From positions 1,770,001 to 1,834,000 of the forward strand of contig NZ_CP060719.1 in NCBI RefSeq assembly GCF_014396975.1: DNA of 64,000 bases, read 5' to 3'. The notes under the pieces were generated by a model. The model had not been told where the DNA came from. It saw only the letters and a program-made list of their open reading frames with translations, and searched no databases. The translations under genes were made by a program, and so were the position numbers. Of this stretch, positions 46,034 through 53,954 are shown piece by piece (positions within the stretch are counted from its first letter, which is position 1; the number at the start of each line of letters is the position of its first letter). Origin of the DNA: Thermomonas carbonis. Lineage in GTDB: Bacteria > Pseudomonadota > Gammaproteobacteria > Xanthomonadales > Xanthomonadaceae.

Positions 46034-46956
46034 ACGCAGATCGTCGAGGCAACCCGCAGGCAGGACGGGAATCCAGTACCGGCGTCAGTGTGGCGGTGTT
46101 GCAGGCGGTCGGCCTGCACCTCGGCCTCCTCGTCTTGCTGTGGGTCGGCGTGGACTTGCCGCGCGAATCGGTGGACGAGGCGGCGCGTGGCGAAGCGGTT
46201 TCCGCCGATCTGGCCACGGCATCCGAGCTCAGCGCCAGCATGCAGCGCGCGCTGCGTCGTGATCCCGAGCCGCTGCCACAGCCGATCGTCGAGCCCGAAC
46301 CGCTGCCGCCGGATCCCGAGGACTTGCCCGAGCCGGTGATCGAGCCGCCTGTCGAGGAACTGCCGCCACCTGTGCCGGACCCGGCACCGGTCGAACAGGA
46401 ACATGTGCAGCGTGATGCCGATTCCCCGCAGGTGGCCGATGTTGATCGCGAGCAGGAACAGAAGCGCAAGCAGGTCGAACAGGCAGAATTGGATGCCCAG
46501 CGCCGCCGCATGGAAGCGTTGGCCGAGATCCGCCGCCAGCGTGAAATCGCCGCGCGCGAGCGCACCATGGCCGAGCAGCGCGCGCAGCAGTTGAACGATG
46601 CGCGCACCACTGGCACCGCGCCCACCCGGCCACCGCCCGGCAATCCGGACAGCCGATCGTCGCAGAGCGCCGCTTACAGCGTGGCGCTGAAGGACGCGAT
46701 CACCCGGCAATGGACTCGCCCGGAATCGATCCAGGTCGGGGTGCCATGTCAGGTGCGCATCCGCCAGATCCCGGGCGGAGAAGTGGTGGAAGTACAAGTC
46801 TCGGGAAGTTGCCCTTACGACGCATTGGGGAAGCGTTCTTTGGAAGCCGCGGTGCTGAAGGCTTCGCCGCTGCCATACGCGGGCTTCGAAGATGCGTTCA
46901 ACCGCGACGTGATTCTCACGTTCCGTCCGGAAGATGTGGATGATCTGCGGCGATGA
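46030..46956 (+). CDS. tolA: Cell envelope protein TolA
   Basis: 308 residues from GTG 46030. Single transmembrane anchor (VAVLQAVGLHLGLLVLLWVG), a Pro/Glu-rich segment (about 80-125), a Gln/Arg/Glu/Ala-rich helical rod (about 130-195; QRRRMEALAEIRRQREIAAR), and a C-terminal TolA/TonB-like domain (YSVALKDAITRQWTRPESIQ, CPYDALGKRSLEAAVLKASP). Spans the periplasm and pulls on Pal/TolB. The rod is shorter than in E. coli. Confidence 0.92.
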   Translation: MNADRRGNPQAGRESSTGVSVAVLQAVGLHLGLLVLLWVGVDLPRESVDEAARGEAVSADLATASELSASMQRALRRDPEPLPQPIVEPEPLPPDPEDLPEPVIEPPVEELPPPVPDPAPVEQEHVQRDADSPQVADVDREQEQKRKQVEQAELDAQRRRMEALAEIRRQREIAARERTMAEQRAQQLNDARTTGTAPTRPPPGNPDSRSSQSAAYSVALKDAITRQWTRPESIQVGVPCQVRIRQIPGGEVVEVQVSGSCPYDALGKRSLEAAVLKASPLPYAGFEDAFNRDVILTFRPEDVDDLRR

Positions 46957-47035
46957 GGCGGTCCGTTGGTGTTCATCCTCGCTACCATCCGATGGGCGAC
47001 TCTTCTCATCATTCAGAATCGGAGTTCCGCAGCTC

Positions 47036-48352
47036 ATGATGCGATTTCGCCGTCGCCCGTCGCTCCCGCGCCTGTTGGCAGTCCTGTTGGCGGTACTGCC
47101 GCTCCATGCGTTATCGCAATCGCGGCCGCTCGAGATCGACATCGTCGGCGGCAACGCCGCGGCCCTGCCGATCACGGTAGTGCCGTTCGGTGGCAGCACC
47201 GGTGAAACCGATGTCGACGACATCGTCCGCGCCGATCTGGCTCGCTCCGGCCAATTCCGCACGTTGGCCGAGGCAGGCCTGCCGGAACGCCCGACCCAGA
47301 GCAGCGAAGTCGCGTATCCGACCTGGCGCATGCTCAAGCAGGATTTCCTGCTGGTTGGCCGCAGCGTGCCGAGCGGCGATGGTTACCGCGTCGAATACGA
47401 ATTATTCGATGTCGCCAAGCAGCAACGCCTGCTCGGCTTTGCCCTGACCGCGCCGGCCAGTGCCATGCGCGACGTGGCCCACCAGATCAGCGACGCGGTG
47501 TACGAAAAGATCCTGGGCATGCCGGGCGCGTTCTGGACCCGGATTGCCTACGTCACCTCCAGCGGCCTCGGTCGCAATGCGAAGTACGCGTTGATGGTGG
47601 CCGATTCCGACGGCTTCAATCCGCGCACGGTGGTGAATTCGACCGAGCCCCTGATGTCGCCATCGTGGGCACCGGACGGGCGTCGTCTGGGCTATGTCAG
47701 TTTCGAAGGCGGCAACTCGGCGGTCTACATCCAGGACATCGCCAGCGGCGCGCGCGAGAAGGTCGCCAGCTTCCGCGGCATCAACGGTGCACCGAGCTTC
47801 TCGCCGGACGGCAACCGGTTGGCGCTGACCCTGTCGAAGGGCGGCAATCCGGACATCTACGTGATGGACCTGGGCAGCAAGCACCTGACGCAGGTCACCA
47901 ACCACTTCGGCATCGACACCGAGCCGACCTGGAGCCCGGACGGTGCCAGCCTGGTGTTCACCTCCGACCGCGGTGGTCGGCCGCAGCTGTACCAAGCCCC
48001 GGCCGGTGGTGGCAGCGCGACCCGGATCAGCTTCGAGGGCACGTACAACGCCAGTCCGTCGGTGAGCTTCGACGGCAAGAAGATCGCGGTCGCGCAGGGC
48101 GCGGGCAATACCTATCGCATCGCCTTGCTGGATCGCAGCCTGGGCAGCCCGCGCTGGAGCCTGCTGTCGCCGGGCTCGCTGGATGAATCGCCAAGCTTCG
48201 CCCCGAATGGTGCGATGGTGCTGTACGCAGCGCGTGAAGGTCGCCGTGGCGTGCTGTACGCGGTGTCCGCAGATGGTCGCGTGCGCCAGCGCCTGGTGCT
48301 GGCCGAGGGTGACGTGCGCGAGCCGGCCTGGTCGCCCTACCGCAAGCGCTGA
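47036..48352 (+). CDS. tolB: Tol-Pal system periplasmic protein TolB
   Basis: 438 residues. Signal peptide (LLAVLLAVLPLHALSQ), N-terminal TolB domain ending ISDAVYEKILGMPGAFWTRI, then six beta-propeller blades each with a variant of PSWAPDGRRLGYVSFEGGN (for example PTWSPDGASLVFTSDRGG). Binds Pal and interacts with TolA. Start ATG 47036 gives a normal signal sequence; the frame is open to 46934 inside tolA. The Lys-rich end RKR is short. Confidence 0.96.
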   Translation: MMRFRRRPSLPRLLAVLLAVLPLHALSQSRPLEIDIVGGNAAALPITVVPFGGSTGETDVDDIVRADLARSGQFRTLAEAGLPERPTQSSEVAYPTWRMLKQDFLLVGRSVPSGDGYRVEYELFDVAKQQRLLGFALTAPASAMRDVAHQISDAVYEKILGMPGAFWTRIAYVTSSGLGRNAKYALMVADSDGFNPRTVVNSTEPLMSPSWAPDGRRLGYVSFEGGNSAVYIQDIASGAREKVASFRGINGAPSFSPDGNRLALTLSKGGNPDIYVMDLGSKHLTQVTNHFGIDTEPTWSPDGASLVFTSDRGGRPQLYQAPAGGGSATRISFEGTYNASPSVSFDGKKIAVAQGAGNTYRIALLDRSLGSPRWSLLSPGSLDESPSFAPNGAMVLYAAREGRRGVLYAVSADGRVRQRLVLAEGDVREPAWSPYRKR

Positions 48353-48434
48353 CCGTCGCGCACCGATAACACTGCCGGACTAGACTGCAAGCCCATTCAG
48401 GCCCCTGAATCGAACGATCGAACGAGGAACTCCC

Positions 48435-48977
48435 ATGAACGCATCCGCTTCCCGCATCGCCCGCACCCTGCTGCTCGCCGCACTGGCCTCGGCCATCGCC
48501 GTTGGTTGCAGCAAGAAGGTCAAGGAAACCCCGCCGACCGACACGGGCCCGAGCACCGGCACCACTACCACACCGGTCGATGATGGCGGCGCGACGCGTC
48601 CGGGTGCCTACGGCCCCAACGACCTCGACACCGATGCCTGCTTGCGCAACCGCGTCGTCTACTTCGACCTGGACCAGGACGCGCTGAAGCCGGAGTTCCA
48701 GGCGGCGATGGCCTGCCACGCCAAGTACCTGCGCGACCGCCCGACCGCGCGTCTGCGCCTGGAAGGCAATGCCGACGAGCGCGGCAGCCGCGAATACAAC
48801 CTGGGCCTCGGCGAGCGCCGCGGCAACGCGGTGTCCTCGGCACTGCAGGCCAACGGTGGTGCCGCCAGTCAGCAGACCGTGGTCAGCTATGGCGAAGAGC
48901 GCCCGGTCTGCAACGAAGGTGGCGAGAGCTGCTGGTCGCAGAACCGTCGCGTCGAACTGGTCTACAGCGCCAAGTGA
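48435..48977 (+). CDS. pal: Peptidoglycan-associated lipoprotein Pal
   Basis: 180 residues. Lipobox AIAVGC puts the lipid on Cys25; a Thr/Pro-rich linker (about 30-58) precedes the OmpA-like domain with NRVVYFDLDQDALKPEFQAA and GNADERGSREYNLGLGERRG, whose Asp and Arg hold meso-diaminopimelate. Anchors outer membrane to the cell wall. Two extra Cys near the C-terminus (NEGGESCWSQNRR and PVCNEGG) could pair. Stop overlaps the cpoB start (TGATG). Confidence 0.96.
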   Translation: MNASASRIARTLLLAALASAIAVGCSKKVKETPPTDTGPSTGTTTTPVDDGGATRPGAYGPNDLDTDACLRNRVVYFDLDQDALKPEFQAAMACHAKYLRDRPTARLRLEGNADERGSREYNLGLGERRGNAVSSALQANGGAASQQTVVSYGEERPVCNEGGESCWSQNRRVELVYSAK

Positions 48978-49770
48978 TGCGCCTGGGAACCACCGTGGTG
49001 ATGGTGGCGGCGATGCTTGCATCGCCGCTGGCCATGGCCCAGCGAGCAAGCCTGGCGGATCGCGTGGCCGTGCTGGAACAGCGCGCGGCCGGCGATCAGG
49101 GCGCGACCGAACTGGTCAACCAGATGACCCAGCTGCGCACGGAAGTGCAGGCGCTGCGTGGCCAGATCGAGGAACTGCAGCAGCAGCTCGAACAGGCGAA
49201 GCAGGGCCAGCGCAGCCAATACCTCGACCTAGATGGCCGGCTCAATCGACTGGAGGGCGGGGCACCGGCGGCGGCGTCCTCGACCTCATACCCCCTTCCC
49301 AGGCCCCCATGCAGCCGGCACCGGTTGCATCCGCCGGTACGCTGGCACCGTCGGAATCGGTGGGCGGGGTGATGGCCGGGATGGACGAACGCGGTGCGTA
49401 CGATCATGCGTTCGAGGCGTTGAAGTCCGGCGACTACGTCGAGTCCTCGCGCCGCTTCCGCGATTTCCTCGCGGTATTCCCGGGCGGGCAATACGCACCC
49501 AACGGGCTGTACTGGCTGGGCGAGAGCTACTACGTCACCCAGAACTACGCGTTGGCCGGCGACCAGTTCCAATCGTTGCTGGACCGCTTTCCGACCCACG
49601 ACAAGGCTCCGGGTGCGTTGCTCAAGCTGGGCCTGTCCCAGTATGGGCTCAAGCAGTACCCCGCCGCCGAGGCGACGCTGCAGCAGGTGCTCCAGCGCTA
49701 CCCGGGTTCGGACGTGGCGCGCACCGCGGACGACCGTCTGCGTGCGATGCAACTCACCGGTGCCCGCTAA
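48977..49770 (+). CDS. cpoB: CpoB/YbgF Tol-Pal associated periplasmic protein, apparent frameshift
   Basis: Signal peptide MRLGTTVVMVAAMLASPLAM is followed by the trimerising coiled coil (LADRVAVLEQRAAGDQ, LRTEVQALRGQIEELQQQLE) up to RLNRLEGG. The TPR part (GAYDHAFEALKSGDYVESSR, ELLK-type repeats, YPGSDVARTADDRL) continues one frame over to the stop at 49770. One added G in the GGGG at 49259-49262 joins them as a 264-residue protein of normal length. Coordinates PBP1B with outer-membrane constriction. Start overlaps the pal stop by one base. Confidence 0.87.
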
Positions 49771-49779
49771 ACTAGGCGC

Positions 49780-50469
49780 ATGAATGCCGTCGTCGATGCG
49801 GCCGCCGCATCGGCGACCCAGCTCCAGCCCGAGCGGCTGAAACTCACCGAGATCTTCCTGTCGCTGCAGGGCGAAGCCCGCGATGCCGGCTGGCCGACCG
49901 TGTTCGTGCGCCTGACCGGCTGCCCGCTGCGTTGCCAGTATTGCGATACCGCCTACGCCTTCCACGGCGGAGAATGGTGGGACATCGACGCGATCCTGGC
50001 CGAGGTCGCCTCGCACGGTGCCCGCCACGTCTGCGTGACCGGCGGCGAGCCGCTCGCGCAGAAGCGCTGCCTGACCCTGTTGTCGAAGTTGTGCGATGCC
50101 GGTTACGACGTCTCGCTGGAAACCTCCGGGGCGATCGACGTTTCCGGCGTCGACCAGCGAGTGTCGCGGGTCCTGGACATCAAGACCCCCGGATCCGCCG
50201 AAGTCGACCGCAACCTGTGGAGCAACCTGCCGCTGCTTACGCCGCGCGACCAGGTGAAGTTCGTCCTCTGTTCGCGCACCGACTTCGACTGGGCGAAAGA
50301 CATCGTGACCGAGCATCGCCTGCACGAAGTCTGCGACGTGCTGTTTTCGCCCAGCGCCACGCAGCTGCCCGCACGCGAACTCGCGGACTGGATCGTCGCC
50401 GGGAAACTGCCGGTGCGCTTCCAGATGCAACTGCACAAACTCTTGTGGAACGACGAGCCCGGCCGATGA
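49780..50469 (+). CDS. queE: 7-carboxy-7-deazaguanine synthase
   Basis: 229 residues. Radical SAM cluster [20 protein letters not shown] supplies CxxxCxxC (Cys at CPLRCQYC); [20 protein letters not shown] precedes it, and [11 protein letters not shown] is the SAM-binding GGEP. Converts CPH4 to CDG in queuosine synthesis. Overlaps queC by 4 nt; no queD or queF lies in the window. CPLRC and the absence of extra clusters fit QueE rather than other 4Fe-4S radical SAM enzymes. Confidence 0.95.
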   Translation: MNAVVDAAAASATQLQPERLKLTEIFLSLQGEARDAGWPTVFVRLTGCPLRCQYCDTAYAFHGGEWWDIDAILAEVASHGARHVCVTGGEPLAQKRCLTLLSKLCDAGYDVSLETSGAIDVSGVDQRVSRVLDIKTPGSAEVDRNLWSNLPLLTPRDQVKFVLCSRTDFDWAKDIVTEHRLHEVCDVLFSPSATQLPARELADWIVAGKLPVRFQMQLHKLLWNDEPGR

Positions 50470-51176
50470 ACGCATCCCGCAAACCTGCCGTGGTTCTGGT
50501 GTCCGGTGGCATGGACTCCGCCGTGGTGCTGGCGATCGCCCGCGAGGCCGGCTTCGATGTGCATGCACTCAGCGTGCGCTACGGCCAGCGCCACACGTCC
50601 GAGCTCGACGCCGCATCGCGCGTCGCTGCCGCGCTTGGTGCGGTCGCGCACAAGACCGTGACCGTCGACCTGCGCAGCATTGGCGGTTCCGCGCTGACCG
50701 AAGACGGCATCGACGTACCCACCGACGATGATGGCCACGAAATCGGCGTCGGCATCCCGTCCACCTACGTGCCGGCGCGTAACACGATCATGCTGTCGGT
50801 CGCGCTGGGTTGGTCGGAGGTGCTGGGCGGCACCGACTTGTTCTGCGGTGTCAATGCAGTGGATTACTCGGGCTATCCGGATTGCCGGCCGGAATTCATC
50901 GACGGCTTCGAGCAACTGGCCAACCTCGCCACCAAGGCCGGTGTGGAAGGCAGCCGTTTCCGCGTGCATGCGCCGCTGATGCGCATGTCCAAGGCCGACA
51001 TCGTCCGCGAAGGGCTGCGTCTGGGCGTGGACTTCTCGCAGACGGTCAGTTGCTACCAGGCCGATGCCGATGGCCGCGCCTGCCGCCACTGCGATGCCTG
51101 CCGGTTGCGCAAGCAGGGCTTCGACGAGGCCGGCGTGTCCGATCCCACGCGCTACGTGGACGGAGTCATCGGTTAG
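50466..51176 (+). CDS. queC: 7-cyano-7-deazaguanine synthase
   Basis: 236 residues. ATP-pyrophosphatase P-loop [17 protein letters not shown] at residues 9-25 and the C-terminal zinc site with four Cys ([20 protein letters not shown]). Turns CDG into preQ0. The ATG at 50466 overlaps the queE stop as ATGA. Ends 34 bp before tRNA-Lys. Confidence 0.96.
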   Translation: MNASRKPAVVLVSGGMDSAVVLAIAREAGFDVHALSVRYGQRHTSELDAASRVAAALGAVAHKTVTVDLRSIGGSALTEDGIDVPTDDDGHEIGVGIPSTYVPARNTIMLSVALGWSEVLGGTDLFCGVNAVDYSGYPDCRPEFIDGFEQLANLATKAGVEGSRFRVHAPLMRMSKADIVREGLRLGVDFSQTVSCYQADADGRACRHCDACRLRKQGFDEAGVSDPTRYVDGVIG

Positions 51177-51179
51177 AAT
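51174..51179 (+). promoter_or_regulatory. Candidate -10 element for tRNA-Lys
   Basis: TAGAAT is 32 bp before the mature tRNA 5' end, overlapping the queC stop region. No clear -35. Confidence 0.35.
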
Positions 51180-51210
51180 GCGCGCCCGCGCCGGTTGCGC
51201 GGCACCCGAT

Positions 51211-51285
51211 GGGTCGTTAGCTCAGTGGTAGAGCTGCGGACTTTTAATCCGTAGGTCGATGGTTCGAATCCATCACGACCCACCA
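51211..51285 (+). tRNA. tRNA-Lys (anticodon UUU)
   Basis: Acceptor stem GGGTCGT (51211-51217) pairs with ACGACCC (51275-51281); discriminator A and encoded CCA follow (51282-51285). D arm GCTCAGTGGTAGAGC, anticodon stem GCGGA/TCCGT with loop CTTTTAA (anticodon TTT at 51243-51245), T arm with GGTTCGAATCC. The low-GC island begins just after it, so its 3' end is a candidate attachment site, but no repeat of that end is present in the window. Confidence 0.97.
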
Positions 51286-51609
51286 TCTAGTCTTGACGCC
51301 TTTTCTCTGTCCCAGGCATCGCTGGACAACTCTTTAGTAATCAAAAGGTTGCCGGGTCTTTGCTGGTTGAAGAGAGCCAATTGGTGGCTCACTTTGCGAT
51401 GTTGCGTCCCCTATTCTCAGGCGTCGCGTTTTGCCGACCAAAACACGCTCACTCTTTTGTTTTCAGCTCTAAGGGCTAATCCGCGCAAGCGCCCCCCATG
51501 GGGCAGGGCAGCCGGCCAGCGAACAGACGAATGAGAGCCGCAACGCTGCGGCGAAATGACGATCCCGCGCAGGGCCCTCGTGTCGGCGAGGACCCTGCCG
51601 TGAAGCGCC
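51286..51609. other. 324 bp with no recognised gene
   Basis: Sequence directly after tRNA-Lys. Lower GC than upstream. Only short, unconvincing open frames; no hairpin with a T-run and no copy of the tRNA 3' end seen. Marks the transition from core to accessory sequence. Confidence 0.5.
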
Positions 51610-51753
51610 TTACCTCTTGCCTTTAGGCTTGTTCGCCGCTTGCGTCAGAGCGGAGGCGGCGACGGCCTTCTGCGCCGTGGTGCTCTTAGGGTTGCTCAGC
51701 TGCTTCGAAGCTTTCGAAGCAACGCTGGGGCTAGTCTTCTCGTTCTTAGCCAT
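51610..51753 (-). CDS. Small basic Ser/Lys/Ala-rich protein
   Basis: 47 residues from ATG 51753: MAKNEKTSPSVASKASKQLS then TAQKAVAASALTQAANKPKG. The pattern KTSP..VASKASK..L and VAASALTQA resembles a widespread small protein family seen near mobile elements (from memory). A longer frame reaches 51876, but the short start is where the pattern begins. Function unknown; may be a small DNA-associated or stress protein. Confidence 0.55.
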   Translation of the reverse strand: MAKNEKTSPSVASKASKQLSNPKSTTAQKAVAASALTQAANKPKGKR

Positions 51754-52165
51754 CAGTGCCATTCCAGGTGTCTGCGGTCGATCCCGCAGTACCGGCATTG
51801 GGGCGTAAAGCCAGCAATGCAATCCGGTCGCGACAACGATTTTGAGGCACCGCACAACGTCCGGAATGGCGCGCATTCCAGCCTCCAGAGCGCTGCCAGC
51901 AGCTTGGTCACCCCCTCAGCTCAGGGCGCCCTCAGCCGGGTAACCAGCTTCTTCTTGACGGTGTCACCTGCGTATGACTTCTCGACCTTCGATTCGCAGG
52001 GTCGCGTTTCAGCTGAAGGAAGCCGCAATAGTCACAGGCGATGTTGTATCTGAGAGGCATGAACTTGGCGCCTGACCGTATGACTTCATCTTGGCTGTGC
52101 GCGGTCTCGAAGAGTGAGACGCATGCTCGTAAAGTAAGGTGTCAAAGAGCCAACAGGGGCTAAGG
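51754..52165. other. 412 bp without a confident gene; possible broken small ORF
   Basis: On the minus strand a frame from the ATG at 52060 gives MPLRYNIACDYCGF with a CxxC; one frame over, ETRPCESKVEKSYAGDTVKK then KLVTRLRAP ends at 51921. The two could be one zinc-ribbon-like small protein with a missing base, the same error type as elsewhere, but I cannot support it further. GTCTC/GAGAC (52104-52108, 52116-52120) is a weak 5-bp dyad before the next gene. Confidence 0.3.
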
Positions 52166-53611
52166 ATGCTCATATCGCGCTATTTCAACCTTAGTCGCAA
52201 TCAGGCGACCCTCGATTTTCTCGACACCCACATAGACAGGGACATCCCCGTCTTTGTTGATCCGGCGGCATTGAGGTCTTTGCAGACCGATTGGGGGCAG
52301 CATTGCGTTTGGCTTCTTCAAAACTATTTTGAAGAAGTACTGGATGCCATTCGGAAAGGGAATGATGGCCGAGCAAAGCAACTCCTGGCCTGCCTCAACG
52401 AGCGCAATGAGTTTCACATTGGCTTCTCCAAGAAAAAGCCGAGGGGGCGCGGGCTAGGAGAAGTCTCGGCTGAGGACATCTGGGAGTCCCTCTCAAAGAG
52501 CAATGCGGCAACAACAGGCGCATTGCATGACTTGGAAGACACCATTCTTTTCGTCGACGGAATCGGGCCCGACAAACTCTCCGACGCGGTATGCAACATC
52601 ATTCGTGGCCCATTGATTCAGTACACGCATCAGGCGTGCAATTACTACAGCGTCCCGCTGACCGCAGGCATCAACTCCGGTCCTATCTGGAACTCAAGGG
52701 ATAAGAAGTGGGAGAGCAGTTTTATCCAGCTGCCGATGACCAAGCACGGCCCGCTCATCCTCATTCCCAAGGTCATAGTCCGTGCGAAACAATCCTATGG
52801 ACACGAAGAATACTATCGGCACTACCTCATGCCTGTGCTACAGCAGCATCACAAAGATATTAACTCGTCCTTGGTGCACGTTCTGAAAAGCAAGAAGAAC
52901 GAGGGCGTCAAGAAAGTCCACAAGACTGAGTTGTATGACCTATACGGTGCCAATAAGCTCGCGTCCGCAAAGCTTACTAGCCAGCACCCGCAAGCATTGA
53001 CCAATTACCGAGAGGCTAAGAACGCAACCCCGTCTCGCCCTCTTGATCACTCAGCTTTTGCAGAAATCGAGAACGTTCCGACACCAGACTTCTCGTCTTT
53101 ATTGAAGGATGTCACATCGCTTAAACCGGGCCAGAAGGACGCGACAGCGTACGAGCACGCAATCGAGAAGCTCCTGTCAGCTTTGCTATATCCGGCTCTT
53201 TCGTTTCCAGTGAAGCAGGACAAGATCCATGACGGTAGAAAGCGCATCGACATCACGTATGTGAATGATGCGAAGGATGGATTCTTTAGCTGGGTTGCCA
53301 GGAATCACCCTGCATCCCACGTCTTTATCGAGTGTAAGAACTACGGGAAGGAGATCGGAAATCCCGAAGTCGATCAACTCGCCGGTCGATTCTCTCCGTC
53401 TAGGGGGAAACTTGGCATCCTCGTGGTGAGGTCTATAGAGGATAGAGTCCATCTCCTGAAGCGCTGCAAAGACACAGCCATCGATCAACGTGGCTTCATC
53501 CTTGTGCTAGATGACACCGATCTGGTCGAGTTGATTAATCAGCGACACGCGCTAATGTACGGATACGGTGAGACCTCGCTGTATCAGCAGTTCAAGCTTC
53601 TTATCTCGTAG
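52166..53611 (+). CDS. Orphan PD-(D/E)XK nuclease-like protein, possible defence effector
   Basis: 481 residues from ATG 52166, with AAGG just before it; a GTG at 52139 is possible. N-terminal MLISRYFNLSRNQATLDFLD and IPVFVDPAALRSL look like a conserved unnamed N-domain. The C-terminal third has an Mrr-like nuclease core: Glu in YEHAIEKLLSALLYP, D362 in RKRIDITYVN, E389-C-K391 in HVFIECKNYG, and a Gln in NPEVDQLAGRF. No helicase or methyltransferase domain. Low GC and position between tRNA-Lys and the restriction locus suggest horizontal transfer. Function is inferred from the fold only. Confidence 0.6.
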   Translation: MLISRYFNLSRNQATLDFLDTHIDRDIPVFVDPAALRSLQTDWGQHCVWLLQNYFEEVLDAIRKGNDGRAKQLLACLNERNEFHIGFSKKKPRGRGLGEVSAEDIWESLSKSNAATTGALHDLEDTILFVDGIGPDKLSDAVCNIIRGPLIQYTHQACNYYSVPLTAGINSGPIWNSRDKKWESSFIQLPMTKHGPLILIPKVIVRAKQSYGHEEYYRHYLMPVLQQHHKDINSSLVHVLKSKKNEGVKKVHKTELYDLYGANKLASAKLTSQHPQALTNYREAKNATPSRPLDHSAFAEIENVPTPDFSSLLKDVTSLKPGQKDATAYEHAIEKLLSALLYPALSFPVKQDKIHDGRKRIDITYVNDAKDGFFSWVARNHPASHVFIECKNYGKEIGNPEVDQLAGRFSPSRGKLGILVVRSIEDRVHLLKRCKDTAIDQRGFILVLDDTDLVELINQRHALMYGYGETSLYQQFKLLIS

Positions 53612-53954
53612 AGCATTCACCCGTGGACGGTACGCCACGTAGCCGGTATTGGTTAGTAGCGCTGTGCTTCGCCGGATCATACGGCCGCGCAAATCAAACG
53701 CTCGACAATCACGCGTCGCCCTGCCGCCTTAAACTCAACTACCACTACCTTCACTCATTCCGCTTGTATGCGCCGCAAAGAGCGCGCGCCAATATCCATG
53801 CGTAAGGCAAGCGCTGATCGGTGCGGCGGTCGTGCGGGGTCCGTTAGCGTAGTGATCTAGTGCAGTCGCTCCAGATCAGAGCCTCAGCTATACCCGATTG
53901 TCATTGGATCGAGACAGTGGGCTAGGATAGATCGACTATCGAAGGGGAGTTCAA
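53612..53954. other. 343-bp intergenic region before the restriction genes
   Basis: No credible gene. Just before the McrB-like gene is a 5-bp-arm dyad GATAG-ATCGA-CTATC (53926-53940), a possible control site. The ribosome site AAGGGGAG precedes the ATG at 53955. Confidence 0.4.

Noticed and set aside
51261..51285. tRNA-Lys 3' end as an att site with a downstream duplicate
   Set aside because: No copy of the T arm/acceptor end found up to 64,000; a duplicate may lie outside, so the idea is not proven here.
53623..53805. 60-residue open frame before the McrB-like gene
   Set aside because: No ribosome site, no recognisable sequence, low complexity in expected places.
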